Source of the DNA: Rhododendron vialii
Lineage: Eukaryota; Streptophyta; Magnoliopsida; Ericales; Ericaceae
NCBI RefSeq assembly: GCF_030253575.1
Contig: NC_080560.1
Location: forward strand, 13,058,001-13,122,000
Length of the DNA: 64,000 bases
Direction: 5' to 3'
Shown here: piece by piece, positions 20,821 to 34,244 of the stretch
Position numbering within the stretch: position 1 is the first letter of the stretch
Layout: every line of letters starts with the position of its first letter
Position numbers and translations under genes: made by a program
The notes under the pieces: model-generated
Databases searched by the model: none
What the model saw: the letters and a program-made list of their open reading frames with translations, nothing else
Told to the model about the DNA's origin: nothing

Positions 20821-20929
20821 CTATATGCCCTTGTTTTGTTATTTTTTTTCTGCTGTTGTTCTGAGTTGGGGGAAGCATTCCTTCAGATACTCCCAAACCC
20901 ATAGTCCCTTTCTTTAATGGGTAAAACTT

Positions 20930-22060
20930 AGAAGCCTCAGAATCTCATATTTCCATCGTAACTTACATCAACCGTCGTCAATTTGGTTCGGGATGTCCGT
21001 TATTGATCTTTGTCTCCTTGATCTGGTTAATATCACCCGGTTTATTTTTCTTGATGCGCGTTCTTTCACACTCATATCAATAGCGTCTAGCGTCGAAGTT
21101 CAAGCATGTTTTTCAGTTCCTAAAGAAGAGAGTTGCACAGAGCACTTTTTCCCTGTTGAAATCTATGGGCAACAAAACACTACCACCAGAATCTGAAAGT
21201 AGACTCCAAGTACTAGTTTGCAAGATTTTCAGTTTTCTTAATAGAGTAAGCATTTCAACGAAATTGTAACTCTTTTCCCCCTCCAAAGCCACTCTCATGT
21301 GCAGTGGTTAAATTTTAATTTATGCTGATTCGCATAATTTTTTAATTTATGCTGACTCGCATAATTGCCAAGTTTCCAACAGGAAAACTTTTCATGCAGA
21401 ATGTCTCGATGAATCAGACTAATCTCTCCCTTTCGGAACCTGGGGATGCTGTAGGGCGACCAATCCGGCCATCCATTTCGACAATGGACAGCCCTATAGT
21501 GCAGCTGTGCACTACATAAACAACAATCCTCCCCGGACCTCCCACAGCCGTTTTCATGCATTTTGCGTCAGATGAGGTGGCCCAAAAGATAAAATTGGGG
21601 TCGAGGAGATTCGACCCCGCCGAGATAAGTAAATTAACCAACAACCCCTTGGGGTTCGAGCAGGAAACTTTATTTTCTCCACTCCACAAAAACGATTTTC
21701 AGCATCAAAAAATTGGGTATTGAACAAAAAAAGCAAAACAGAAAAAAAGAAAAAGAAAAAAAGAAATCGATTTCATCAAAAAAATGAATTGGGTGAAATG
21801 TGAGAAGCTCGGTAAGCAGATTTGTCGACGGGAATAAACAACAAGCGGCCAGTAAAACTTCTCTCAATATGGATATAGCTACAGCCGTTTTGGCAAAATC
21901 AAGATATCAAGGGTATTGAACCGACCCTCCCCTTGGTACATGTAGCCTCAATTCTTAGTTTGATGAGTCAAATATTAACCAGAAATCAAATCACCATTAC
22001 AGAAAAATACTTTTCAAAAACCAAGATGGAGATTACAAGATGAAACATATGAGAATCAGG

Positions 22061-22092
<32 letters not shown>

Positions 22093-22680
22093 CGATATCC
22101 CGTTTGATGAACTCAGCCGAGATATATAAGGGAGGCGACCATCTATAAACCCAACGTCGACGATTAGGGTTTGCGTATAGGGTAAAATACGCTTTATACC
22201 CCTGCACGGCTATTTGGCGTCACTAGTTTTTTAATTTCGACAATCCAACTCTCACGTAATCCTTCAAATTAGGCCCTTCATCTCATATGCTCTCAATTCT
22301 CACTCTCTCATCGCTCTCAATTCTCGATCTTTACGAATTTTGATAGTTTTGATTGATCCTTCACTTATCGTAACAGTTAAATAAGTTACCCAATTGGTCC
22401 GCTGAGTTACACGTAGAGGGCAATTTATAAGTTGCCAACAAATTTTAATGATGAGTTCATGCGGTGTCAATTTTGTGATTTTTTTAATTATAATAAAAAG
22501 TCGGTATGATCCCTTGCAGTTATTGATGAACTTGGAACATGTAAAAAAAAAAACCCATTGATTTTGAAGGTTAAAAATCTCAATACATGCGTGTTTGTTG
22601 CAGTTTTTAAAGGTTGTTTAACACTTTTTTACAAGTTTAGAGTTTATGACAGTGAATTTACGACAAGTTTATTGTTTGAG
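20930..22680. other. Gene-free stretch with GA microsatellite
   Basis: No supported gene. There is a short tandem duplication of TTTTAATTTATGCTGA (21310-21365) and a GA run at 22065-22092. A reverse-strand segment at 21480-21700 is moderately GC-rich but has no recognisable domain. Confidence 0.4.
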
Positions 22681-22681
22681 G

Positions 22682-22840
22682 AATGCTAGGTACCTATTAG
22701 TCATACCCGTAAACAACCTATAATTTTAACACTTGTCCTTCACCTCATCCTTTCTTAGGTCCTACCTTTTTTCCCTCCTTTGGTGAAGTACCAAAGCGTT
22801 AGTAGTATAATTATTGGTTGTTTATGGGTGCCTAACATTT
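22682..22840. mobile_element. Hairpin MITE, about 160 bp
   Basis: AATGCTAGGTACC and CGTAAACAACCTATAATTTT at the left are complementary to AATTATTGGTTGTTTATGGG and GTGCCTAACATT at the right. No clear TSD was found. Confidence 0.55.
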
Positions 22841-23346
22841 TTGTTATTGTTTATAGGTTATGAGGTAAAATAGCTTTAAAAAAAGCCGAAATAACTTTAC
22901 TAAAAAGCAAGGCCATGAATGTTTCTTTGTTCTACTTATAGATCAACAAAATTTTTTTTTTTCCTGGAAAAAAATTGTTTTGATTCCAGTAAGCTGAAAA
23001 GAAGAGTCGCGTAGTCATGAATCATGATTTTTTATTTTTTATTTTTTTCATTTAGGTGTGATACCCCGTCACTTTGTCAACTGTCAGGGAGTATTACCTT
23101 TTACACCCCATCTCTATCAGTATATGGGTGAATTATCTCGTATATAAATGCGCATACTTTCCCTCCTGGGCCCAAAACAGTTTTCCCCATCAGATTGTAG
23201 CCATACATTCATTTTGAGGAAATTAAAACAATATATTCATAAACGAAACACCTAACGAGGACACAAAAAGTCCTAACAAAAACAAACAACAATAACAAAT
23301 TAAAATACATTTTATTTTTAACAAAGAGGACATCATATAGTAACCA

Positions 23347-23756
23347 CTAATGATAAAGGTACCGACCGGCTGCGCCGTCTCCGACTACCGGACGACCGAT
23401 CTGAGCTGTCCAAAAATTTTTAAAATAAAAAACCGAGGGGGCTTTGCGTGGGAATCAACGGCATCCGAGGTGTGTAGGGTGCTTGATCCGAGCACTCATT
23501 TTTCATGTATATACGTATATACATGTATATATATACGAAAAAGGGGTACTCGTATCAAGCACTCTATACACCTCGGATGCCGTTGATTCCCGCATTGAGC
23601 CTCTCGGTTTTTTATTTTAAAATTTTTGGACGGCTCGGATCGGCCGTCCGGTGGCCAGAGACGGCCTGACAACGGCCATCCGGTGGCCAGAGACGGCCCG
23701 ACAGCGGCCGTCGTACGATTTCTCTCCCCTCCCTGTCGGTACACATAACATCACTC
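23347..23756. mobile_element. 410-bp foldback element with perfect 11-bp TSD
   Basis: TATAGTAACCA is repeated exactly at 23336-23346 and 23757-23767. Almost the whole element folds on itself: CCAAAAATTTTTAAAATAAA, AACGGCATCCGAGGTGTG and GTGCTTGATCCGAG on the left pair with the right arm, around a centre near 23520. Outer parts carry GGTACCGACCGG versus GTACCGACAGG and a 35-bp direct repeat (GGCCGTCCGGTGGCCAGAGA, 23649-23720). The TSD length suggests a MULE-type non-autonomous family. Confidence 0.8.
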
Positions 23757-23954
23757 TATAGTAACCATGTTTTGAAATTGCAAAAAATATGTAAGAACTG
23801 TTAACAGGTAGTTTTGGTACAACAGGTAAATCAATTTAAGATTCATGAATGGCAACATGTAGTCAATTAGATCATACCCATAGGACATTACATATACTGG
23901 TAGATGGGTACATATGAGACATAAATTTTGTTACGATAACAGAAAAAAATAGAT

Positions 23955-24127
23955 CTGGCGATGTTGCCAAGCGGCATCCGGCCGTTCATTTCGGCATGAA
24001 CGGCTCGGATTGAATCTGAATGCACACAGATCTGAACCATCCATTGCTCAATCAAGATCTAAACCGTCGATCGCCGGAATGAATGGCTGGATTGACTGCT
24101 TGGCACTGTGCTTGACAGCATCTCCCA
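23955..24127. mobile_element. Hairpin MITE, about 173 bp
   Basis: Left GGCGATGTTGCCAAGC and GGCCGTTCATTTCGGC pair imperfectly with right GCCGGAATGAATGGCTGG and GCTTGACAGCATCTCC. No convincing TSD. Confidence 0.5.
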
Positions 24128-24640
24128 ATCCCAAAAACAAAATGGACATAAATATTGATTGATTGTTGTTGTCCCCCGGTTTCTCACTAATACACAGATA
24201 TCTTTCTAACAAAATTCATAACCCATTCACAACCACGGCAGAACACTTCCTTCAAAACTTGTAGATTCTCAACCCTGAAACTAGCAAAAACAAGTCGTCT
24301 AAACTTCAACATAAACTAATTCAAGCTTCCAAAACCTTCCTGACAATAGTCTTGCAAAAATGGAAGATGAAAGCTTACTTCTAAAGTATATATGAAATCC
24401 TACTGATACAAAATTCCCAATGAAATATAACTCTTCCATGGGCACAACTACAAAGCTACCAGAGGAAAAGGAAATTGGGTGTAATGAGTGGAGATCATAT
24501 GGTACAAGGGTTTGCTAACGACGGGAGCTTTCCAATCCCTGTTGCCTTTTGAGTTTTGAGAGAGTCCATACATACCCTAGAGTAAAATTGGGACGTCAAA
24601 AATTATCAACCGGCCAATAAATTGCTGATAAATTTTACTG

Positions 24641-27600
24641 TTACTTGTAGTAACTAGGGTTTTCTTTGTTTCGGATAAGTGGGACACCATCTTCCCTCCA
24701 TACTATTCGCTCTTCGCACAACGCTTCTGCTACCTCAACATATAATTGGTGTTCCTGACAAAGAAATAAGGGGTATTAACATTTAACAATGCATTATACC
24801 ACTTAACGATAGATATGCAAAAGAAATATTTTAACGCAATGCCATGATAACTGAATTACTCTATAAGGTATCCCCTTTTCTTTCCCCAGCTTTGGATTCG
24901 GTTGACAATGTGTAGTAGCGGGTAACATATTTGGGGGTTACTTTGTGGCTTCACTCTGATGGGGGTTCATACTCCATTTCTGTTTTCTTTCTTTCTTTCT
25001 TTCTTTTTTGACAAAGACAACAGATATTAAGCAAATAGAACTAGGAGGCATGCAATCATTTGTCAGTGTGGCCAGTGGCCAGATCTCGTAAAGTTAATCC
25101 GGGTGGGAAGCATTTCTTTGTGTCCATTGTTTTCGCGGTTTTGTTGTTGGATTCTGTGAGACGATTCATAGTTTCTGCTTGTTTCTCGTTGGTTTCTGCG
25201 AGTAGACGAATGGAATCACTAGCTGCGTTTGACAATTTCTTGATTGTCTCATCCAATCGTTTGAGGTCTTGAGATCTGGTATGGTCTGCCATTGGAAAGC
25301 CTGCCCACAGTTGAAGGAGAAAGGCTCTGATACCACTGATAAGACTCGGCTAAGTAAAGTATTCAAGAATGGAGTTTTATTGCTATTTCAGAGAGGAAAT
25401 CACAGGAAGAGAAATTGAGAAAGGAATCCATTCCAAATGATGGCAGTATATAGGAAAGCTAAAGCGGCAAAATGAGGGGGATAAACTCAGAGACCTGCTG
25501 AAGAACCCTTGCAGCCAGCTCATCCGCTGTATCATTAGCGAGTACAGGTACAACTCTTTGAGCTAGGATACGTCCTGTGTCATAGTGCTCATCAACGAAA
25601 TGAATTGTCGGACCTGAATATCTGAAAGACCCCAACGAAAATCATGTGAAAAAAGTGCACAAATAGTCGCATACTGTCGTCAATAAGAAATATATCCAGG
25701 AGGCTAAAAGAAAGGTAAATTCAGTAGTTGTGAATGCATCCAGCAGTTGTTGAAACAACAGGTATTGGACATGAAATAGAAAAGAAACAAGGTAAATGTG
25801 GTCATGATCATAATTTCAGAGCTGATCTTAAAACAGGCCGAAACATTAAATTTCACAATTGATTCATTGAAAACAAATAATTGAAGGACATGGAACACAA
25901 ACTGAGAAAATCTGACCATTAATGCCATAGAATCACAGCACCGAATTCAATGAAATAGCAAATAATTCGGAACAAGTGTTGAATGCAGAGTTATGCCAAA
26001 CATTAGTTGCTAAGATGCAATGGGAGATCCTTCATGTTATACGACCAAGTGATTTTTCAACATCAAAGTTCAATGGAACATTGCCAATGTCGTTTTATTA
26101 AAGTCTCATTTATCAGAAGTCAGTTGTTGCACCCATTCAGTAGGGAACTCACAAACTCAAAAGAACCAATCACAAGATTGTTGCTTGGAAAGTCACAACA
26201 ATAGGTATATATCACATCCAAAATAGTCTGGAAGATAGAGCTATTCAGCTATTTAAAAAATGACACATATGCATCTCTATGAGACCCACAATGGATTATC
26301 AGTTAGAAACACTCAAAGCCACAATAAGAATTAGAAAAGAAACAAATTGTTTTACTCGGAAGAAAAAGATTTCGCCTATCCAACACGCGGAACTGAGAAT
26401 CAAGTCATGCCGAAATAACTGAGAACCAAATAGTAACATTGCAGATTATCCTGAAGTACCCAACTTAAAAGGCAAAAAAGCTGCTAAAACAAAACAAAAA
26501 CAATTGAACACACCTTGCTCCAGAAGCAATTACTGCTTGATGCACCTTCATACCATAATAACCTTTGCCCCCGAAAGCTGGAAGAAGTGAGGGATGAATG
26601 TTTAAGATTGATCTTGGATAGGCGCGGACTAATTCAACTGGTATAAGTTTTAAGTATCCAGCTAATAGAATGAAGTCAATCTTGTATCTCCTGTTTATGA
26701 CATCACGTGGGTTAGTACAAGAAAGCGTAAAATACATGGAGTAAATTGGTATGGTGATACCAAGAGGAAGGAAGGAGGATGAAGACAAAGGTATGTTGTG
26801 CTGAATTTAAACCAAGCCAAAGGTGGCAAGGATCATTCATAAAGGGTCAAAACAGATTATGTGTGCCTCTATTAAACAACAGGATTACTAGGCACAAGGA
26901 CATTACAACAACAGGCATGGACTAACTAGGGCTATTAAAAGAGAAGACAGGTGATGTCCAGAAAGCTTATTTAATACTTAAGATGGGCATTCACCACACT
27001 GTTTTTCAGCTAGTTATTACACATTTACCACAGATGCAGAAGAAGAATCTTTTTTTTTTTTTTTTGATCCGCAGAAGAAGAATCTAATCAACCTTTCCAA
27101 GAAATTAATTGCAATGTGAATACGATAATTCAGGAGAAATGCAAAACAGAAAAATTGTACCTCTAGTGGGTTAGCTATTTACATATGGCAACAGAGAGCA
27201 TATTTGTGCATAGCAAATCTGAACCCCTGAGGAAGAATGTTGAATATATAAGTTCATATTGGTGCCACAAAGTTTGAATGATTCCTAGGTGAAGAATTGA
27301 GAAACTCAAGGTGTTGACTTGCGGCACTTGCCTAAGGGATTGGTCATGGGTCTGAATGTCTGGTAGTTACCCTATCTCAATAAAGATATGATCATATGTT
27401 GCTTTTCATCAGTTACGAGCCTTTCTTTCACATGCTGCATATTTTCACGCCGTTGAGTAATCAAGAGCTACAGGGCGTCCCTTATGACAATCTATTTAGC
27501 AATGCATCAGAAAGTATGACACAAGGAAAGCAACGAGTACAGAAGATGGTTATTGGTCAACTTGGGCAAATCATGCAAACAGGCTATCCCTATTAGACTA

Positions 27601-30600
27601 GTACACATGGCTCCCACTAGACAGCAGGGTTTCTGTCATATAGTTAACTAATCTATGCTTTTTCTGCAGAGCAGTTGTGTGAAGCACAATTTAAATCATA
27701 GTCATCTGAAAGGGGTAACCTCACCTAAGAGTAGTGACAAGGTCATTGGCAGAGAGAACGTCAGGTTGTTCCTTCATTCCAGGGAATAAAATAACAGGAA
27801 TGTTGTTATCCCTCGCATATTCCGCACCTCCACAACCTGAGTACATAAGTTCAAAGATTGAACGGAAACGCAAGATTCAGAGAACAATTATATGCAAGAC
27901 AGAGTAACCAGATTAAAATCATTGGAAGCATGATACTTAAAGCACATAAGGAAAACTGGAAAACATAAGGGAGAGATTGGAAGCAACAAAATTGGAGAAT
28001 GGTGCAGCTATGCGAGGCGATGTAAGGCTTTCTGTACAACAATATAATGTAAGTTGAGAATTTAAAGTAAATAAGAGGAAGCTTGGCTCAACTCTCCTTT
28101 TCTCCCCTATTGTGTTGCATATCAGAGTATTCACAAAAAACATAAGCATAATAGTAAAGTTTCAGGGCTTATAATTTTTACCTTCAAAAATTTTCCAATT
28201 ATAAACAGGATTTCCAATACACACAAGAAATAAGCGCGCATTTCAAATAGTTCAAAATCTCTTCAGACATCGAGTTGGGAGATACTACTGATCTGTAAGA
28301 CCTCCCAGCATGATTCTTTTGTAAATGACACCCATATGTTTTGGTTAGTTCAGTTTAGTTAAATAATACGCGACCACAAATAGCACAAAAAGGATAGGTG
28401 AGTTCTTATTTCAAATAAAAATATATGTGAAAAAAACTGGAATGGACATTAAGGTACCCAAGTGGCCAAGTTATAAAATATTAACCTCTGGGGCTTCAAA
28501 TCGAGTCATTTCCCAAAGGCCTTAGCAAATACAACCATTGCACATATACTTCTAGGCCTCCAAAAACCATGATGTGAAGAGAAGGGTAAGATATAGTGTG
28601 GTCTTATATGAAGTCGCCACTCACCAGTCTTATATGAAGTCGCCACTCACCAATAACTGGCAGACTTCACTGAAGACAAATAAGACCAATACAAACCACT
28701 GAACCAGGACTACTTGATCCCATAGAGAATCTTGCTTGTATCAAATAGTTGCATCTAAGCAAGAAACCATTACATAATCAAAAATTAAATATGTCTTGGA
28801 CAGAGATACACCTTCACATTTCCTCATATTAGTACAACATTAGTATAGTGACAAGCAAGCATGGTCCTCTACCTTCGTGGTACTTCAGAGTTCAGAGTTC
28901 ATACCCCAAACTTTGAAATAGGATAATTATTTGGTGACCAAAGCAGAAGGATAATGACTGCATATCGTTAAATCCACAAGACTAACAGAGTAAGAGTTTG
29001 TTCCAATTAGTAAACTGGTACTAATTTATCTAGATAAATTACTCTTTAGATGTACTTCCATTCCATCCTATGCTCTCTAATGCCAAACTTCCGTGCAATA
29101 TACGTTTCTACCCAGAAAGAGCACTAAATGTATGTGACATGGATTTCTGTATGGAGGACCATAGGACAATAATTGATTCCTGTAGGCCAGTTTACTATGT
29201 TTCCCTTTTGGAGAGGTGCAAGACTAGATCTCAGTCTTCAGGGAAAAATATCCCACCCAACATGCAACCATATAGACAAATACGGCAGACAGCACTATCC
29301 AATATAATGAATCCCTTGCCTTAAGATTAGTTGATAGAGTTGTTCTTTGATGTCTAGGAGATGCCTGACCATATGACAATTACTTACCAGATATTGGATA
29401 TTGGATATGACAAATAACAACTAGATAACATTCCCCCTTCTTTAATCAGCTATATGCCAAATTGCCAATCCTTTACTATAACAACGAAAAATACACCCAG
29501 CATGCAACTATAATGACTTGAACCAAGCAATATACTTATACACAGATACTCAAGTGCAGAGAGTTGGTAGAACATGTTCTATGATGTATAGGTGATAAGA
29601 CATGCATACTGGAGTACTTGAAGAGCTGCGTCCACTGAGGGCTAAAAACAAGAGAGGGTGGCACCTCAAGCTTACAAGACCAAGGGATGATCCAAGAGTG
29701 GCACCTCAAGCTTAAGGAAGTTACACTCATTAGAGTGCTCCTTATCCAAATATAGTTAGCATCAACGGATTGAGAACCAACTGCATTGTGGGATCCATGG
29801 AGTCAAGGACAACTAGGACATAGCTAAGGCCACAATTCCGAAAGTTGGTTAATAGCCTCCAAGCTTAGGCCAGGAATGTCATCAAAGACAACCCATAGTC
29901 AGGTGAGAAGAGTGAATTGAATCTTGACACATATCACGGGACTTAAAATTCCTAATTCCAAAAGTTACATGCATGCCATGCAAAGAAACTCCAGCACACA
30001 GTATCTTTACAAGCAGGCTTGACTGATTCCCCTTAAACTTGAGGTATAAGTACCAAATAGATAATCAAACAATCTATGGTACCAGAGCTTATTAAGACAT
30101 CATCCTACACCACTCCATTTAGAACTTTTGACTCATTGACATTTGCAGGTTTATATGCAGAAGGCTTTACTTTCGTTGATGAAGAACCATCCTTTTGCAC
30201 TAATCCAACTAACTCAATGCCGATAATTGCCTTCGCCCGTATATCTGACACAAAATCTGTGTCCATTTCATATTTTGGTGCATTCACCCCCTCATAGACA
30301 ATACCTGACAACGTTACGTGATTAACATTACATGTGCTGTTTGAATTTTTTTTCCAAAACATTGTAGTTAAATAAGTTCAGATTCAGTATACTAACTATG
30401 CTTCAGTAACCGAATATCTCCAAACCCATAAACTTCATCACAATATCCCAAAATCCTTATACTAAATAGCATTGCTACTTCATATGTGTGGAAGAGTATG
30501 CAGAGTAAACCCAAAAAAAAGAACTAACAGAGAATTAGAACATTTGTAAAGCGAGTCAAACAGCATTAGAATAGAAGTCAGCTGCGTCTGAAGCTCCAAA

Positions 30601-31495
30601 TAAAAGTTTTGGTACCATTAGAGCAGGATAACTGTCATTAACTTTGAAACATAGGAGATAAGAGACTGTGATTAACAAAGGGAAACAAGCCCAACATAAT
30701 AGCATGGAGGGAGAAGATAAAAAAAATAAAAAATGCATGGAGGGAACAAAACGTGCATCAACTTAGATTTTCTGTAACAGTATCGCTGGTTTTCATACAC
30801 ATGCCAGTAATATAAATGTACGCATACACAGATATAACTGCATTTTCTAGTCCACCAGTTTGTGATGCCCAACGATCAGAAAATATGATTCCATAAATTG
30901 TGGAAAGATAGAATTAGATGCTAAGTGGGAGATAAGATCAATACTCAGTCATGTGCTTACTACTGGAAGTATAAAGGTTTAACTTTTTTCAACAGAATCA
31001 AGTTGGGTAATGGATAATAACAATGAATTCATACAACAAACACTCAATAAGAGAAAAAACAGAACACTAACAACAAAAGGATCATATAACAGTTCCAAAC
31101 ACTGCAATTAACTGGATCAGGTCTGTAAACATACCAGGTTTGTTTGTGACCAAAACAACAATCTCTCCTTCTACTGATCCTTCAACAATGGCCTCGTGAA
31201 TGGACCGGAAATTCGAACCACCACCGGAGACGAAAACTGCCAAATTTTTCTTCCTATCCCCAGATTTCAGACCCTCCGTATCACCAGAAACAGCCTCTAC
31301 CTTTTGTAAACTACTTCTACACCGAAGCTTGTATTCACACGAATCAAGTTTCCAAGAGAGAGAGTAAAGGGTTTTGAAGGACACCTGATTTGAATAAGAG
31401 GGTACTGCAGGAAAAGATGCTTTGCTAGGGTTTTGAATTGGGTTGTTGATGATGGGGTTTGAGCAAAACCCAGAAATAAAGCTTCGAGCTTCCAT
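24641..31495 (-). CDS. PUR3: Phosphoribosylglycinamide formyltransferase (GAR transformylase), 296 aa
   Basis: Catalyses the third step of de novo purine synthesis: 10-formyl-THF formylates GAR. The exons are 31495-31135, 27836-27725, 26690-26514, 25621-25495 and 24754-24641. All junctions have GT..AG and the sum is 891 nt in one open frame. The N-terminal ~75 residues are Ser/Asn-rich, a likely plastid (or dual) transit peptide. The enzyme part shows the phosphate loop FVSGGGSNFRSI, NKPG, the catalytic Asn/His in LNIHPSLLPAF, and the Asp motif in HFVDEHYDTGRILAQ, then the C-terminal EHQLYVEVAEALCEERIVWR. Length and motifs match plant PUR3. Intron 1 is 3.3 kb. The intron-4 donor is CAG|GTCTCT, a weak donor, because an LTR remnant begins five bases inside. 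The start codon is the first ATG of the frame. Confidence 0.95.
25040..25489 (-). mobile_element. LTR retrotransposon remnant in PUR3 intron 4, broken
   Basis: On the minus strand an LTR of about 150 bp (25338-25489, TGA..TCA ends) is followed by the primer-binding site TGGTATCAGAGCC (initiator Met tRNA type) and a gag start at 25292 (MADHTRSQDLKRLDETIKKL). The remainder and the second LTR are not seen. It is a broken fossil. The gag start resembles Ty3-type elements, but the family is not certain. Confidence 0.6.
27036..27085 (-). mobile_element. Poly(A)-only retroposition scar with 15-bp TSD in PUR3 intron 1
   Basis: GCAGAAGAAGAATCT occurs at 27036-27050 and 27071-27085 around a 20-bp insert of T15 plus GATCC. 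On the minus strand this is GGATC(A)15, the shape of a LINE that reverse-transcribed only its tail. It repeats the pattern at 520-565. Confidence 0.65.
28602..28653. repeat. 26-bp tandem duplication in PUR3 intron 1
   Basis: Two identical units starting TCTTATATGAAGTCGCCACT lie head to tail. Confidence 0.9.
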
Positions 31496-31499
31496 TGAG

Positions 31500-33800
31500 T
31501 TGTTGGATGGCAGAGGACAAACGGTATCCTTTTAGAGCGGATTACGCATTGCACTTGTGGACCCCAATTGCAAATACCGGCGCCGTTACCGGAAACGTTG
31601 AATGGCGACGGAGATATCGGGGGGTGTTGCGCTGCTCTCTTGTTGCCAGAGTCGCGACTGGGCGCTGGAACACTTTCCGTAACTTAATGGTGAAATACAC
31701 TTTCCTCCTGAGGTTTTAGGTCGATGATATTAATACCCCTGACGTTCTGAAAAATTATGTCCTCGCCTGAAGTTAGTTCATAATACGCATAGCAAATATA
31801 CCCTTCAGAATAGAGCATCTCCATTACTTACTACAGAAAATCATTGTTAAGGGTGTGTTTGTAACTTGGAGAAACAAATGGAAAGGAAGAGAAACGTTTT
31901 TAAAACTTCCTTCCCATTGTTTTTCCCATTGTTTAGTCTGCAGAGAAAGAGAAGAGAGAGTTTAAAAAACAAGGTCAATTTTCTCTCCAATAAATTTTCC
32001 ACTTTCCGTCTAATATTGCTCTACATTATTTTCCCCTCCCTTTCTCCTTCCATCCTCAAGTTCCAAACAGAGCCTACGGTTGTGTTGTGCCAAAAAAAAA
32101 AAAAAAAATGTTTAACTTATAAATTTTTTTTATGTGATAATAATGATTTTGTGTAACTAGTTAGTATTAATTAGAGAATGGATGAGTGCTCACTCAGAGC
32201 ATGTCCAATGGGGTTGGAAAAACTGGTGCTATACTTATTTGTACAACTTGGTGCTCCAATGGTGATGCAAAATTGGTTGGAAAATGGAAAAGTTCTAAAC
32301 TTGGTGGATGACTATAGCCATCCTTAACACCTCACCTATCCCTACTGCCATCTACCAGAAAAAGAACCGGAGTTCACCTGAAGCTCGCCGAGAAATGGCC
32401 GGAATTTTCAATGGACGCAGGAATCTGCAAAAAAGCGCCGGATTGTGTAACCACCGCGGAATCAGCAACAAACGCCGGAAGAAGGCAGACGGTGAGATCG
32501 AGAGAGAGATGGACACACACAGAGGTCGCTGTGAGAGTTTCGTGGAGTGAGGGGTTTCACGACAGAGGATTCGGCCAGAGAGAGGGGGTTCTATCGATGG
32601 GTTGATCCCCGCTGAGCGAGAGAGACAGAAGGCCGGAGGGGTTTCAGTTTTCACAGAGCAACGAACCCCTCTTGCAATTGGGAGTAGAAGGATAACGGGC
32701 CGGTGTAACTCGGGCCCAATAACCTCTCTGATGGGTTGAACCCAAATCAACTTTTTCTATAATTTTTGTTTGAGAGGGATTGATATTCACACTTTCTTTA
32801 TTATTATCAAAACTTTTTTTTTATTTTTTAGTATTGAAACTTGAAAGCGTGTGTATTCAACATTACAAATCCTCTTGTTTTATTCTCTCAACTATTTTTC
32901 TTCAAGAGATGGTTGGAACATTAGGCACAACATTTCATTTCCACTACCGTTTCAACGTGCGGGATCCACCACTCATGTGAGTGTGCTTGTAGGAGTAAGT
33001 AAGTATCGTGTTGTGTTCAGTTGTATTCGTGCTGTATCATTTCAAGTTTTGTGTCTTTTCTGGTTCGGGTCAAAACACCTGTTAACATAATTGTGTCAAA
33101 TATCTTAACACTAACCCAATCTGCTTAAACTCATGTCGTGTTCGGATTAACATTATTAAGACTCTTTTACTTATTTTATATGTACACAAAATTATATTAA
33201 TAAATATTGCGCATTAACTACTTGATTAACCAATGATAAAAATGAAGATATTCTCAATACCATCAAAATCACAAAATGATAAAATCAACCAAATCATCAC
33301 ATTTAAAAAAAAGACCTTATGCCGCCACAACTAGATAGATGTCTCAAAATTAAATAGTTTTGTATGATTTTTCGTTAAAATAATGAAAAGCAACCAATAA
33401 CTATGGAATAAGTCTAAATATAAATTTTAAACTCAAAGACCTAAATAATGAAAGAGAAATTATAAATCAACCTATTGACCATATTCGTTTTGGGATTTTG
33501 GTTTTGGGATTTTGGATAATGAATAGAAAGAGATAGATAGAAAAATAAGAGTAATAATTAAGAGAATTTATTAAAGACCGTGCACAGAGAGAGAATCTAA
33601 AATTCAAAATTCCAGATCGAAAAAAATTTATGTAGTACGTTTTATAAAAATATGCATGTCTTGTCTTATCAGAACTAATCATGTCATGTTGTGTCGTTTT
33701 GGGTTAATATGTCGACAGAAAATTAAATAGTTATTCGTGTCCTTATCGAGTTACGCAAGTCAAATCTATGTTTGACCATTTAATTATTGTGTAGCCGGGT
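31500..33800. other. PUR3 upstream region and gene-free stretch
   Basis: 31500-31700 should contain the PUR3 promoter and 5' UTR; no TATA or named element is clear. 32330-32700 is GC-richer with overlapping ORFs on both strands, but no domain. 32197 begins GAGCATGTCCAATGG, a common MITE-end phrase, without a matching other end. The rest is AT-rich. Confidence 0.4.
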
Positions 33801-33809
33801 CATGTTATA

Positions 33810-34060
33810 CTCCATTCGTCTCAATTTGTTTGTCCAATTGTCGAAATACATGTCTTTCAAAAATATTCTTATATGTTACATTTTATAATATTTTTTTATG
33901 ATTTTAAAGATTTTGTATAATAAAATTAATTGAGATCTATCAAACAAGATTCATATTGCATATTAAAAACATTACGATTTGAAAATTATAGCCAATTCTT
34001 TAAGAGATCAAATGCTATCAAAAAGTCAAAAAGTGGACAAACAAACCGGGACGGAGGGAA
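33810..34060. mobile_element. Stowaway-like MITE, TA TSD
   Basis: Ends CTCCATTCGTCTCAATTTGT and the complement of GGACAAACAAACCGGGACGG form TIRs of the ctccctccgtccc type. TA dinucleotides flank at 33808-33809 and 34061-34062. A partial second end, CGGAGGGAGTA, follows at 34070-34080. Confidence 0.75.
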
Positions 34061-34244
34061 TATTTGTATCGGAGGGAGTATTTGTATTCATGTCAAAAAT
34101 TGGTCAATTCAAACCCTCTAAATATCTGTTATGTTAATGGGTCATGTCAAGAACTGCCCCTTATGTGACTGTGTATTTGGGTGTGGTACATTGGTATTAG
34201 CAATTTTCGTTTGACCGAAAAAGAGTGGTACTAGCAAATTTGTA

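Noticed and set aside
30105-30362. 85-residue minus ORF in PUR3 intron 1
   Set aside because: It has a somewhat protein-like composition, but no start context, no partner exon and no family that I recognise.
32197-32760. Possible element starting GAGCATGTCCAATGG
   Set aside because: The start resembles common plant MITE ends, but no inverted partner or TSD was found.
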